The notes under the pieces were generated by a model. That model made no database searches. It worked only from the letters and a program-made list of their open reading frames with translations, and had not been told where the DNA came from. From the NCBI GenBank assembly GCA_026129685.1, contig JAHCHO010000007.1:124001-188000 (forward strand): a stretch of 64,000 nt of DNA. Direction: 5' to 3'. Shown one piece after another: positions 16,506 to 25,291 of the stretch. The position numbers were made by a program, and so were the translations under genes. This stretch comes from Fimbriimonadaceae bacterium. GTDB lineage: Bacteria > Armatimonadota > Fimbriimonadia > Fimbriimonadales > Fimbriimonadaceae. Numbering within the stretch: position 1 is the first letter of the stretch; the number at the start of each line of letters is the position of its first letter.

Positions 16506-18893
16506 ATGGTCGAACTGAGAGACCGCCGCCTCCTTATCGATGGCAAGCCGACCCTCGTCTTCGCGGGCGAAATCCACTACTTCCGCCTCAAACGGAGCGA
16601 GTGGGAGGACCGGGTCCGCAAACTGAAGTTGCTCGGCGCGAACGCGGTCGCGACCTACGTCCCCTGGCTCGTTCACGAGCCCCGCGAAGGCGAGTTCGAC
16701 GTGACCGGCCGCCTCCGCCCCGAAAACGACCTCGGCGCGTTCATCGACCTCTGTCACGAGCAAGGTCTCTGGTTCCTGCCGCGCCCCGGGCCGTTCATCA
16801 TGGCCGAGGTCAAGAACGAGGGCATCCCTTACTGGGTCTACCGCAACTACCCCGAGACCGTGCCGATCACCTGGGACGGCGAGAAGGCCCGCTCCAAAAC
16901 CCTCGACTACCTGGCACCATCCTTCCTCGCCGCCGCCGAACGTTGGTACCGCGCCGTCATGCCGCTGATCGCCGCTCGCCTGGAACCTAAGGGCGGCCCG
17001 GTGATCGGCGTCCAGCTCGACAACGAAATCGGGATGCTGTCCTGGGTCAACAACCAACCCGACCTGACAGAGACCTTTCTCTGCGACTTCTCCGCCTGGC
17101 TCGCCGGCCGATACGACACCGACGCCCTCAAGGGGCGCTACCCGTTCGACCTTTACGACCCGATTCCCCGCGCGAAGGCCGTCCGGTCGCCCCAGGAGTC
17201 CTACGCCGCCGCCCTTCACCGCGACCTGGGCGACTACCAGCGGGTCCGCTTCGCCCGTTACATCGCGGCTTTGCGCGGATTCGCCGAGGCCCAAGGCGTC
17301 ACCGGCGTCCCCTTCATCGTCAACATCCACGGCACAGGCGGCGGTCGCGGGCGGACCTACCCGATCGGCATCCAGCAACTCGCCGCGTCCTACACCCAGG
17401 ACGAGGGCTACCTCCCCGGCTCGGACCACTACCTCGGCGAACTCACCCGCGAAAACGCCCCCGACCTCTACCTCGAGGTCAACGCCTTCACCGCCGCTTC
17501 CGCCCGCACGGGGCAACCGATCTCGTCGATGGAGTTCGAGGTCGGTACCGGCGACTACGGCGAGACCGGGGCGGTGCGCCAGTCCGGCGCCTCCGCCGAC
17601 TTCAAAGTCCGCCTTAGCCTCATGCAGGGCAACCGTCTCCTCAACTACTACCTTCTCGCGGGCGGAACGAATCCCCCCCTCCTCGACCCGGTCGGCGACG
17701 GCAACGACCGCGTCGCCTTCACCGGCCAGCGCCACGGATTCGCCGCCCCGATTTCGCCGGAAGGATGGCTCGACCCTACCTACCACGGCCTCCAGGCTAC
17801 GACTCTGGCGATGGTCGCGATCGCCGACAAGTTGGCGGACATGGACGAGGAGCACGACCCCGTTGCGGTCGGCTATCTGCCCGACTACTACAAGACCGAC
17901 TACCACCGGCCCGGCGTCATGGAGTCGATCGTCCGAGGAGTGGAATGGGTGCGCGAGCCGATGATCACGACCGCGCGGGCGATGCTCTTCAACGGCTTCC
18001 GATTTCCGGCCGTCGACCTGCAGACGGGCGAACTCGACGCCAAAGCCCACCCCGCCCTCGTCGTCGCCGCCGCCCGCTACATGGACCGGTCCGCTCAGGA
18101 TCGCCTGGCTCGGTACGTCGCGGAGGGAGGCCGTCTGCTGCTCGTGGGCGAGTTTCCCTATGCGGACATGGAGGCCAGGCGGTGCGTGGTGCTGGCCGAT
18201 GCCCTCGGGGTTCGGCCAAAGGGGTTCGTCGCCGAGGCGCCCTACTCCTACCCGTCCTTGCGGGGGACGGCTTGGGCGGTGGGCCAGCCGGAAGTCCGCG
18301 TCTGGCGGTGCCAGACCTTTGAAGACCATCCCGGCGCCTTCATGCGCGTCGTCGGGACCGACGATCCCACCGGCATCGAGATCGCGCGCGGCAAGGGCAA
18401 GGCCATCGTGTTCGCCGGCAACTACCCGTGCCACCTGCGGTTCTTCCGCACCATGCTCCAGCGTCTCGACCTCGTCCCCGGGTTACGTTGCGACGCCTCC
18501 TACGGTGGCGTCGTCACGACCAGCGTTCGGAATCGGGCGGGCGAGCGGTTCGTGACCGTCCTCAATCTCGACCCGGTCGAGAAGGAACTGGCCCTCACCG
18601 AAGCGAGCAAGCCCCTGTTCGACGCCGAGCCGATCGTGATGGCCGCTCGTTCCGCGCGAACGATCCCGTTGAACGTGGCCTTCCCGAACGCGCGCGTCGT
18701 TTACGCGACCACCGACATCCTCGCCGTCGAGGTGAAGGAGCTACGGTTCAAGGGAACGGGCCAGGCGGAGCGCATCGTCCTCGAGACCGCCCACAAAGTC
18801 ACCGTCGAGAACGCTGAGGCGCGCAAAGACGGGGGCTTGATCCGCATTCGGACCAAGCCGCATGCCGGGACGGTCGTGGTTCGGTTCGGCTAG
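16506..18893 (+). CDS. GH35 beta-galactosidase
   Basis: The 795-aa glycoside hydrolase removes terminal beta-galactosyl residues. Its N-terminal TIM barrel carries GEIHYFRLKRSEWEDR, TYVPWLVHEPREGEFD and FLPRPGPFIMAEV, all characteristic of GH35. The acid/base glutamate fits QLDNEIG (about residue 178) and the nucleophile SSMEFEVG (about 343). C-terminal beta-sandwich domains follow. No signal peptide is seen, so it is cytoplasmic. It is a single gene, divergent from the BNR protein, and its stop codon shares a CTAG with the stop of the convergent PQQ dehydrogenase gene. Confidence 0.92.
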   Translation: MVELRDRRLLIDGKPTLVFAGEIHYFRLKRSEWEDRVRKLKLLGANAVATYVPWLVHEPREGEFDVTGRLRPENDLGAFIDLCHEQGLWFLPRPGPFIMAEVKNEGIPYWVYRNYPETVPITWDGEKARSKTLDYLAPSFLAAAERWYRAVMPLIAARLEPKGGPVIGVQLDNEIGMLSWVNNQPDLTETFLCDFSAWLAGRYDTDALKGRYPFDLYDPIPRAKAVRSPQESYAAALHRDLGDYQRVRFARYIAALRGFAEAQGVTGVPFIVNIHGTGGGRGRTYPIGIQQLAASYTQDEGYLPGSDHYLGELTRENAPDLYLEVNAFTAASARTGQPISSMEFEVGTGDYGETGAVRQSGASADFKVRLSLMQGNRLLNYYLLAGGTNPPLLDPVGDGNDRVAFTGQRHGFAAPISPEGWLDPTYHGLQATTLAMVAIADKLADMDEEHDPVAVGYLPDYYKTDYHRPGVMESIVRGVEWVREPMITTARAMLFNGFRFPAVDLQTGELDAKAHPALVVAAARYMDRSAQDRLARYVAEGGRLLLVGEFPYADMEARRCVVLADALGVRPKGFVAEAPYSYPSLRGTAWAVGQPEVRVWRCQTFEDHPGAFMRVVGTDDPTGIEIARGKGKAIVFAGNYPCHLRFFRTMLQRLDLVPGLRCDASYGGVVTTSVRNRAGERFVTVLNLDPVEKELALTEASKPLFDAEPIVMAARSARTIPLNVAFPNARVVYATTDILAVEVKELRFKGTGQAERIVLETAHKVTVENAEARKDGGLIRIRTKPHAGTVVVRFG

Positions 18894-20389
18894 TCGGCGG
18901 GCACGAGCCGGACGATCTTGTGCGGGTCGTTGAGCACGACGTAAACGGTGCCGTCGGGCGCCGTCGCCACGTCGCGCACCCGGCCCATGCCGTGAACGAG
19001 TTCTTCGTGCTCGACCATCTGGCCGTTCTTCATTCGAACCCTCTCGACGTTGGCGCCGGAAAGTCCCCCCGCGAGCAGGTCACCCTTCCACTTGGCGAAC
19101 GCCGGCCCCTTCGCAAGGTCCAGCCCACAGGCGCCGATCGAAGGGAGCCAACGGTAGGCGGGCATCCTGAAGTTCTGACCCGCCTTGGGCCAGGGCGTCG
19201 AGTAGGGCGAATCGTTGTAGTTGATGCCGAAGGAGACGATCGGCCAACCATAGTTCGCGCCCTTCTCGATCCGGTTGACCTCGTCGCCCCCGCGCGGGGC
19301 GTGCTCGGTGTCCCAAAGGTCGCCGTTCAGGTCGAACACGAGGCCCTGAGGGTTGCGGTGGCCGTACGACCAGATGGCGCCCAAGTGGCCCTTCTCCTTG
19401 TCCGCTGCCGAGGCGAATGGGTTGTCGGCGGGGATCGTGCCGTCTTCGTTCAGCCGGTAGATTTTGCCGTTTGGACGGGTCAAGTCCTGGGCGCGCTCGC
19501 CGCTTCCCCGTTCGCCGATCGAGAAGAACACGTGTCCCTTCCCGTCGAACACGATGCGGCTCCCAAAGTGGATGCCCGAACCGCTGTAGTTGTCCTGGCT
19601 GACCTCGAAGATCGTCTGCTGGTCCGACCAGGTCGTCTCCTCGCCGGCGGCCCGGAGTTTTCCCCGAACGATCTTCGTGAAACCGGCGCGCGGATTCGCG
19701 GTACCCGGCTCGGTGTAGGCGAGGTAGACCCAGCCGTTCTTGGCGTAGTTGGGGTGAACCGAGACCTCCATCAAGCCGCCCTGGCCGATCTCCGCGACGG
19801 CGGGGACGCCCTTGATGGCCGGGCCGACCTTCCCGTTCACGACGAGGTTCAGCGTGCCGCCACGGTTCGTCACGAGCATGCGGCCGTCGGGCAACCAGTC
19901 CACCGCCCAAGGAGTCACGAGACCTTGGTCGGTGTCCACCACCGTTTCGATCCGGTACCGGTGGTACTTGCTCGAATACACCCCGTTCGCGGCTTTGGGC
20001 GACCCGTTCTTCTCCCGCAGACCCCGCGCCTGCAGTTCGCGAATGTGTACCACGAGGGACCAGATCGCCTCGTCCGAGAGGGTTCCGCCGAACGCCTCCA
20101 TCCCCATGTCCGGCACGCCGTTCTTAATCGCGTCGAAGAACGGCTTGTCGTTCGCCTGCTCGAACGCGGCTTCCGTGATCAGCGACCGGGTTCCGCCGCC
20201 CCCGCCCTGCGCCGCATTGCCGTGGCACTTGGCGCAGGTGTCGTCGTACAGCTTGGTCACGTTGATCCGCTGGTTCTGTTCGACGTTCGGCGGACCGTCG
20301 GGAGCGGGCTCTGGGCGGGAAGCCATCGGGACGGCGCAGGCAACCGCCGCCCACGGGAGAACGAAAAGCGCTTTCGGCCACTTGGTCAT
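18890..20389 (-). CDS. PQQ-dependent sugar dehydrogenase with an N-terminal cytochrome c domain
   Basis: The 499-aa periplasmic oxidoreductase has a signal peptide (MTKWPKALFVLPWAAVACAV) and a class I cytochrome c domain with CAKCH and a likely axial Met near PDMGMEAFGG. From about residue 120 follows a six-bladed propeller of the soluble glucose/aldose dehydrogenase (Ylii/GSDH) type: GLVTPWAVDWLPDGRMLVTN, VSVHPNYAKNGWVYLAYTE, then ENHAPRGGDE-like WDTEHAPRGGDEVNRIEKG, and AYRWLPSIGACGL. It probably oxidises sugars and passes electrons to its own heme, then to the respiratory chain. The start follows a TAGGTT hexamer by 8 nt. The gene ends 20 bp from GH29 upstream. Confidence 0.88.
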   Translation of the reverse strand: MTKWPKALFVLPWAAVACAVPMASRPEPAPDGPPNVEQNQRINVTKLYDDTCAKCHGNAAQGGGGGTRSLITEAAFEQANDKPFFDAIKNGVPDMGMEAFGGTLSDEAIWSLVVHIRELQARGLREKNGSPKAANGVYSSKYHRYRIETVVDTDQGLVTPWAVDWLPDGRMLVTNRGGTLNLVVNGKVGPAIKGVPAVAEIGQGGLMEVSVHPNYAKNGWVYLAYTEPGTANPRAGFTKIVRGKLRAAGEETTWSDQQTIFEVSQDNYSGSGIHFGSRIVFDGKGHVFFSIGERGSGERAQDLTRPNGKIYRLNEDGTIPADNPFASAADKEKGHLGAIWSYGHRNPQGLVFDLNGDLWDTEHAPRGGDEVNRIEKGANYGWPIVSFGINYNDSPYSTPWPKAGQNFRMPAYRWLPSIGACGLDLAKGPAFAKWKGDLLAGGLSGANVERVRMKNGQMVEHEELVHGMGRVRDVATAPDGTVYVVLNDPHKIVRLVPAD

Positions 20390-20397
20390 GAGGGACA

Positions 20398-20403
20398 AAC
20401 CTA
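20398..20403 (-). promoter_or_regulatory. -10-like TAGGTT of the PQQ dehydrogenase gene
   Basis: On the minus strand TAGGTT lies 8 nt before the ATG, in the 20-bp gap after the GH29 stop. Independent transcription of the dehydrogenase is therefore possible. Confidence 0.35.
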
Positions 20404-20409
20404 CCCCAC

Positions 20410-21366
20410 CTACAACGCGGCCTGGGCGAGCAGAGTTGCGCAAAGCGCCTCGGGAATCCTCCCGGTCCGATCGGGCGGCACGTTGAGGAGCAAGTTCGCG
20501 CCCCGGGCGTTCGCCAACGTCCGCATCGCCGCGACCTCGGCGGATGCCCGCACCCGGTCTCGCTCGTCGTGGAACCAGTGGTAGCCGATGCAGTCGCACA
20601 CCTCGGTGGGGACGTAGTGACGCTCACCCTCGACCTCGTACCAGCGTTCGTGGCCGATCGTCGTGCCGGACACCCCTTGGCCCCACCGCTGGCACTCGGG
20701 GTACTGCCGTTCGCGCGTCGAAACGTCGGTCGGCCAAGCGTGTTCCAGATCGAGCGTGCTACTGCCCCGGCATCCCTGGTTCATCACCACCGGCATCGAG
20801 GGCTGACGCGAGGCCGCCAGGTCGCACACCGCTCTCCGCCCCTCCGGACCGAGTACCTGCGGAATGTCGATCCACAGTTCGAAAAGCGGCCCGTACCCGG
20901 TCAGAAGCTCGTCCAGTTGGGCCAACTGGAAGTCGAGGTAGGCCGGAGTCACCCGGCTCGCGAAGATGCCGACCTCCCCGGCCGTCACCGTGCCGAACCG
21001 GTGGTGATTGTCCCAGGAGCAGTAGTACAGCCCCATCCCAAGTCCATGGCGCGCGCAGGAATCGGCAAGGTCGGCGACGACATCGCCGCCCTCGACCCGG
21101 TAGTCGGTGAGCCTAGACGGCCAGAGGCAATGTCCGGCGACGTGTTTGGCGGTCAAGACCACGTAGCGCACGCCCGCGTCCCGGGCGATCCGTGCCCACC
21201 GGTCGGTGTCCACCGTGTCGGGCGCGTAATTCTCCCTCGGCGCCGAACCGTCCGGACACTCCTCGCCAAGAAACGTGCTCATGCCGAAGTGGACGAACAT
21301 CCCGAACCGTGCCTCCTCCCAGCGGCGGAGGACGTCGAGGGGAAGCCGTTGCGCGCCTTGGCTCAT
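20410..21366 (-). CDS. GH29-like alpha-L-fucosidase, short form
   Basis: The 318-aa protein matches the catalytic barrel of alpha-L-fucosidases: RWEEARFGMFVHFGMSTF near the N-terminus, VRYVVLTAKHVAGHCLWPS, GLGMGLYYCSWD, then the strand ELWIDIPQ, whose Asp is in the position of the GH29 nucleophile. The end is ANARGANLLLNVPPDRTGRI, also typical. It lacks a signal peptide and the C-terminal beta-sandwich of longer fucosidases, so it is a minimal one-domain form. The start was taken at MSQGAQRLPL, preceded by GGGAG. It is divergent from metG with 110 bp between. Confidence 0.85.
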   Translation of the reverse strand: MSQGAQRLPLDVLRRWEEARFGMFVHFGMSTFLGEECPDGSAPRENYAPDTVDTDRWARIARDAGVRYVVLTAKHVAGHCLWPSRLTDYRVEGGDVVADLADSCARHGLGMGLYYCSWDNHHRFGTVTAGEVGIFASRVTPAYLDFQLAQLDELLTGYGPLFELWIDIPQVLGPEGRRAVCDLAASRQPSMPVVMNQGCRGSSTLDLEHAWPTDVSTRERQYPECQRWGQGVSGTTIGHERWYEVEGERHYVPTEVCDCIGYHWFHDERDRVRASAEVAAMRTLANARGANLLLNVPPDRTGRIPEALCATLLAQAAL

Positions 21367-21459
21367 GAACTCCCAATGCCACGCGGGGCCGAGGGATTCC
21401 TCCCCGATCCCGAGGCTCCGCCCCCGCGAAGCGGCCAAGGGGCGTCGGAGGGTCGCCGG

Positions 21460-21465
21460 TACAAT
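21460..21465 (+). promoter_or_regulatory. -10-like TACAAT of metG
   Basis: TACAAT is followed by 11 bases and the metG ATG. There is no Shine-Dalgarno sequence and no good -35 box. Confidence 0.45.
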
Positions 21466-21476
21466 CCGGGTTCGCC

Positions 21477-23402
21477 ATGCGCAAGCGCTTCTACATCACT
21501 ACCCCGATCTACTACGTGAACAGCGTGCCCCACATCGGGACGGCGCTGACCACCCTCGCGAGCGACGTCACCGCCCGCTATCGCGCGATGCGCGGCGACG
21601 ACGTCACGTTCGTGACGGGCACCGACGAGAACGGCACGAAGGTGATGGAAGCGGCGCAACGCGCGGGCAAGGACACCCAGGCCTTCGTGGACGAGATCAG
21701 CGGTGCCTTCGCGGACGTGTTCACCGGCCTCAAAATCGGCTACAGCGACTTCATCCGCACGACCGAGCCGCGCCACCGGAGGGCGGTCCAAGAGGTCTTC
21801 ACCCGTCTTCGCGACGCGGGCTACGTCACCCTGGGCAAGTACGAGGGATGGTACGACGTGTCGTCCGAGACCTTCTTCCGCGAGTCCGACCTGGTGGACG
21901 GCAAGAGCCCGGACGGCAACGAGGTTCGCTGGGTGGAAGAGGAGAACTGGTTCTTCCGCCTGAGCGAGTTCGAGAAGCCCCTCCTCGACCACATCGAGGC
22001 GCACCCGGAGTTCATCCTGCCGGAGGCCCGGCGCAACGAGGTCGTGAGCTTCATCCGACGGGGCCTGCGGGACGCCAGCATCACGCGCACCAACCCCGGT
22101 TGGGGAATTCCGGTGCCGGGCGACGAGACGAAGGTGATCTACGTTTGGTTCGACGCCCTGATCAACTACCTGGCCGCCGCAGGCTGGCCGGACGAGGGCT
22201 GGCAAGCGCTCTGGCCGGCCGACGTCGAGTGGATGGGCAAGGACATCCTGACTCGCTTCCACGCGACTCTCTGGCCGGCGATGCTGATGGGGCTCGGCCT
22301 TCCGTTGCCGACGACGCTGGTCGGCCACGCCTGGATGCTGATGGGGGGCGAGAAGATCAGCAAGTCGAAGGGTAACGTCGTCGCGCCGCTCGACCTCGCG
22401 CGGGACTTGGCGGCCGCTTCCGGTTGTGCGGAGGATGCGGCGATCGACGCCGTCCGCTACTACATGGCGGCGACCCTCCCGCTCGAAAACGATGCCACCT
22501 TCACCCACGACGACTTCGAGAAGCACTATAACTCGGATCTGGCGAACGATTTGGGCAACGCCCTGAATCGGTCGCTCGCGATGTCCGCCAAGTTCGTCGG
22601 CGCGGTGGTGCCGGACGCGCCCGTCGAGCCGGAGGTGGCGGCGGCGATCCGGGCCGCGAAGGACGGATTCGAGGCCGCCATGGCCGTCTACGATGTGGCG
22701 GCGGCGACGAGCGCCGCCTTCGGGCTGGTCCGGTTCTTGAACAAGCACATCGACACCCGCGCCCCGTGGGCGCTGGCGAAGGCGGGCGATCCGGCCCTGG
22801 GTTCGGTGATGGGGTCCATCCTCCTCACCCTGCGTTCGGCGGAGGGGCTCGTGCGCCCGATCATGCCGGGCGTGGCCGACGCCATCGCCGCACAACTCGG
22901 CGTCGCGCCGCTCACCGAGTGGGACGCGATCGGCACGCCGGGGAGTCTGCCGGCCGGCACCGTGCTGTCGGAGCCGAAGCCGATCTTCCCGCGCCTTGAC
23001 CTCAAGGCCAAGGCGGCCGCCCAAGCCGCACCGCCCAAGCCGGAAAAGCCGAAGAAAGAACCCCCCATCCCCATGGAGCCGATCGGCATCGAGGACTTCG
23101 CCAAGGTCGAGCTCCGCATCGGTCGGGTGCTGGAAGCCGTCCCCCTCGAAGGGAGCGACAAACTTCTGAAGCTGGACGTGCTGGTGGGCGACGAAAAGCG
23201 CCAGATCGTAGCGGGCATCCGGAAGAACTACACGCCCGAGCAGATGATCGGTCGCCAAGTCGTGGTGGTGTTCAACTTGAAGCCGGCGATGCTGCGCGGC
23301 ACCGAAAGCCAGGGCATGTTGCTCGCGGCGGTGGACGAGCAGGGCGGCGCGATCTTGCTCCGGCCCGAGAAGGAAGCTCCCGAGGGCGCGAAGGTCCGCT
23401 GA
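21477..23402 (+). CDS. metG: Methionyl-tRNA synthetase with C-terminal tRNA-binding domain
   Basis: The 641-aa class I synthetase charges tRNA-Met for initiation and elongation. The HIGH-type motif is PHIGTALTTLASDV, and the KMSKS motif appears as EKISKSKGNV. The connective peptide lacks the CxxC zinc knuckles (GWYDVSSETFFRESDLVDGK), the zinc-free short form. After a Pro/Lys-rich linker (about 510-530), the last about 110 residues form a Trbp111/EMAPII OB-fold (VELRIGRVLEAVPLEGSDKL...GRQVVVVFNLKP), used for dimerisation and tRNA binding. It is followed by the redoxin gene after 40 bp. Confidence 0.96.
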   Translation: MRKRFYITTPIYYVNSVPHIGTALTTLASDVTARYRAMRGDDVTFVTGTDENGTKVMEAAQRAGKDTQAFVDEISGAFADVFTGLKIGYSDFIRTTEPRHRRAVQEVFTRLRDAGYVTLGKYEGWYDVSSETFFRESDLVDGKSPDGNEVRWVEEENWFFRLSEFEKPLLDHIEAHPEFILPEARRNEVVSFIRRGLRDASITRTNPGWGIPVPGDETKVIYVWFDALINYLAAAGWPDEGWQALWPADVEWMGKDILTRFHATLWPAMLMGLGLPLPTTLVGHAWMLMGGEKISKSKGNVVAPLDLARDLAAASGCAEDAAIDAVRYYMAATLPLENDATFTHDDFEKHYNSDLANDLGNALNRSLAMSAKFVGAVVPDAPVEPEVAAAIRAAKDGFEAAMAVYDVAAATSAAFGLVRFLNKHIDTRAPWALAKAGDPALGSVMGSILLTLRSAEGLVRPIMPGVADAIAAQLGVAPLTEWDAIGTPGSLPAGTVLSEPKPIFPRLDLKAKAAAQAAPPKPEKPKKEPPIPMEPIGIEDFAKVELRIGRVLEAVPLEGSDKLLKLDVLVGDEKRQIVAGIRKNYTPEQMIGRQVVVVFNLKPAMLRGTESQGMLLAAVDEQGGAILLRPEKEAPEGAKVR

Positions 23403-23430
23403 AGTCGGATCGATCGGCGCGGATCGGTCG

Positions 23431-23436
23431 TACACT
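23431..23436 (+). promoter_or_regulatory. -10-like TACACT of the redoxin gene
   Basis: TACACT is followed by six bases and the ATG at 23443. There is no Shine-Dalgarno sequence in the interval. Confidence 0.5.
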
Positions 23437-23442
23437 AGAGTG

Positions 23443-23997
23443 ATGATGAAGATCGGCTCGGTGATGGCGGCGCTCGTGGTGGCGGCGGTGGTGGGGTTCG
23501 CCCTCAGCCGGCAGGATTCGGCCAAGCCGGGCGACAAGGCGCCCGCCTTTTCGGCAATGGGCAGCGACGGCAAGAGCCACACCCTCGCGAGCCTGACCAA
23601 AGAGGGTCCGGCGGTGCTCTATTTCATCAAAGAGGACTGCCCGGTCAACGCCGAGGCGGTCAAGTACTACAACCGTATGGCCTCCGCCTACAAAGGCAAA
23701 GCCCGCCTGATCGGCGTGATCAACGTCGACAAGGTGGGTTACGCCGGCTGGGCCAAGCGGTTCAAGCCGACGTACCCGGTTCTTTTCGACCCGTCGCTCA
23801 AAACGATCCACGGTTTCAAGGCCAAAGCTTCGCCGTGGGCGGTCGAGGTCGGCAAGGACGGCAAGATCGCCAAGGTCTGGCCGGGTTACTCCGCCAACAC
23901 CTTGGCCCAGATCAACGCACGGCTGGCGAAAGCCGCCGGGACGACGGTGGCGAAGGTGGACCTCGGCGGCGCCCCCGGCGGCAACACCTTTGGGTGA
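23443..23997 (+). CDS. Exported thioredoxin-fold (redoxin/AhpC-TSA-like) protein
   Basis: The 184-aa protein has an N-terminal membrane anchor or signal (KIGSVMAALVVAAVVGFALS) and a redoxin fold: PGDKAPAFSAMGSDGKSHTL, then VLYFIKEDCPVNAEAVKYYN. The single Cys in EDCPVN sits at the peroxidatic position. No resolving Cys of a CxxC motif is present, so it is more like a 1-Cys peroxiredoxin or SCO/TlpA relative than a disulfide reductase. Conserved cis-Pro region: KAKASPWAVEVGKDGKI. Two terminator-like hairpins follow. Role inferred: thiol peroxide or copper-related redox chemistry outside the cytoplasm. Confidence 0.75.
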   Translation: MMKIGSVMAALVVAAVVGFALSRQDSAKPGDKAPAFSAMGSDGKSHTLASLTKEGPAVLYFIKEDCPVNAEAVKYYNRMASAYKGKARLIGVINVDKVGYAGWAKRFKPTYPVLFDPSLKTIHGFKAKASPWAVEVGKDGKIAKVWPGYSANTLAQINARLAKAAGTTVAKVDLGGAPGGNTFG

Positions 23998-24010
23998 GGC
24001 TTCTAGCCGT

Positions 24011-24060
24011 AGGGCTCCCGGTGGGAGCTCTTCTCTACGAACCCGCGGCCAAGCCGTGGG
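24011..24060 (+). terminator. Tandem terminator-like hairpins after the redoxin gene
   Basis: The first is AGGGCTCCC-GGT-GGGAGCTCT (24011-24031, 9 bp with one G-U) followed by TCTCT. The second is CCCGCGGC-CAA-GCCGTGGG (24042-24060). They separate the redoxin gene from the PRPP synthetase promoter. Confidence 0.5.
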
Positions 24061-24112
24061 CTTTGCCGTCGCTGGCCTCCGCGAACCGCGCGTTCTCGAC
24101 GACGCCGGACTG

Positions 24113-24118
24113 TACAAT
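24113..24118 (+). promoter_or_regulatory. -10-like TACAAT of the PRPP synthetase gene
   Basis: TACAAT is followed by six bases (CGGGGG) and the GTG start. This is the clearest leaderless-type spacing in the window. Confidence 0.5.
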
Positions 24119-24124
24119 CGGGGG

Positions 24125-25159
24125 GTGAACGTTCCCAACCCCCGAACCACCGTGAAGGTCTTCGCCACGACCGGCATGGACGACCTCGGGAAAGGGGTGG
24201 AGAACGAGATGCGGTGTCGCCTGGCCGACCACCCCGACTACGCGGTGGAGGCGGGCGAGTTGAGCGTCAGCAAGTTCTCGAACGAAAACATCGAGGTGCA
24301 GATCAGCAACGTCCGGGACCACCTGGTGCTGGTGCTCCACACCCAGGTCCCGCCCGTGAGCGACGGGCTGATTCAGCTGTTTGCGCTCCTCGACGCCATC
24401 AACAACGCCCACCCGCGCCAGGTGTTTCTGGTGTTCCCGTACATGCCGTACAGCCGTTCCGATCGGAAGAACCGGCCGCGCATCTCGGTCATGGGCCAGC
24501 GGCTTCCGGAGATTCTGAATCGGGTCCTGGGGGTGCACCGGGTGATGCTGCTCGCGCCCCACGATCCCCACATCAAGCAGTACTTCATCCCGACGGCGGA
24601 CGAGGTTCCGGTGCTGCCGATGCTGGTGGATTTCATCCGGCGCGAATACCTGAGTCGGTGGGCGCGGGAGGACTGCGCGATCGTGTTCGCCGACTCGGCG
24701 GCCGCCAAGCGGTTCGAGGAAGTGCCCTCGGTGCTTGGCCTCGACCCCGCCTACATCTATAAAAGCCGGATCGACCACAGCGAGTCCCCTACCGTCAAGG
24801 CCATCACCGGCCGGGTGGACGGGCGGCACTGCTTCATCGTGGACGACGAGATTCTGACCGGCAACACCGTCATGCGCGACGCGGCCATTCTCAAGGAGCA
24901 GGGCGCGGCGTCGGTCCACGTGTTGGGCGTCCACGGGGTCCTGGCGGATCAGCGCCTGAGTGTGGAGGAACTGATGGCCAAGTTGTCGGAATCCGACGTG
25001 GACGAGTTCGTCGTGACCGATTCGATCCCACTGGGCGACAAGGTGCGGCTCATGAACGGCAAGCTCACCGTTATCCCGATCGCGCCGCTGCTTGGCGAGA
25101 CCTGTAAACGCCTGATCCTGGGCGAGTCGCTGAGCGTGCTGCACCGGATGGGCGTTTGA
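24125..25159 (+). CDS. prs: Divergent ribose-phosphate pyrophosphokinase (PRPP synthetase)
   Basis: The 344-aa protein makes PRPP from ribose 5-phosphate and ATP for nucleotide, His and Trp synthesis. The ATP-binding flexible loop is PYSRSDRKNRPRISVMGQ. The PRPP-binding loop is FIVDDEILTGNTV where most class I enzymes read DDMIDTAGT, and the PDAGG region is replaced by FADSAAAKRF. The fold order and SNENIEVQI, DAINNAHPRQVFLVFPYMPY segments fit the family despite these changes. The GTG was chosen because it follows TACAAT by six bases and starts the domain. Symbol by family; a moonlighting or changed specificity cannot be excluded. Confidence 0.82.
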   Translation: MNVPNPRTTVKVFATTGMDDLGKGVENEMRCRLADHPDYAVEAGELSVSKFSNENIEVQISNVRDHLVLVLHTQVPPVSDGLIQLFALLDAINNAHPRQVFLVFPYMPYSRSDRKNRPRISVMGQRLPEILNRVLGVHRVMLLAPHDPHIKQYFIPTADEVPVLPMLVDFIRREYLSRWAREDCAIVFADSAAAKRFEEVPSVLGLDPAYIYKSRIDHSESPTVKAITGRVDGRHCFIVDDEILTGNTVMRDAAILKEQGAASVHVLGVHGVLADQRLSVEELMAKLSESDVDEFVVTDSIPLGDKVRLMNGKLTVIPIAPLLGETCKRLILGESLSVLHRMGV

Positions 25160-25198
25160 AGCGCGCCGGGTCCCGATCCGGCGGGGGAACGCGCCAGG

Positions 25199-25204
25199 TA
25201 TAGT
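25199..25204 (+). promoter_or_regulatory. -10-like TATAGT upstream of the Arg-rich mini-ORF and argDF
   Basis: TATAGT is followed by six bases (CGGGCC) and a GTG at 25211. The same spacing occurs at prs, which suggests the mini-ORF is translated from a leaderless transcript that continues into the argD-argF gene. Confidence 0.5.
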
Positions 25205-25210
25205 CGGGCC

Positions 25211-25291
25211 GTGCGGCAACACGTTTCCGTAGCCTCTGCGGCCGGAACCATCCTCTTCAAGCACCGCCGTCGCGCCTTGCGACGACGATAG
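25211..25291 (+). CDS. Arginine-rich leader peptide, putative attenuator mini-ORF
   Basis: This is a 26-codon ORF: GTG start, then an ordinary stretch (RQHVSVASAAGTILFKH), then Arg-Arg-Arg-Ala-Leu-Arg-Arg-Arg-stop. Seven of 26 codons are Arg, and the last three sense codons are consecutive CGA, usually a slowly read codon. It lies 97 bp before the arginine-biosynthesis fusion gene argD-argF and just before a 9-bp hairpin. By analogy with the his, trp and leu leader peptides, ribosome stalling on Arg codons could sense arginine supply. That it is translated is inference from codon content, the upstream TATAGT and position. Confidence 0.55.
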   Translation: MRQHVSVASAAGTILFKHRRRALRRR

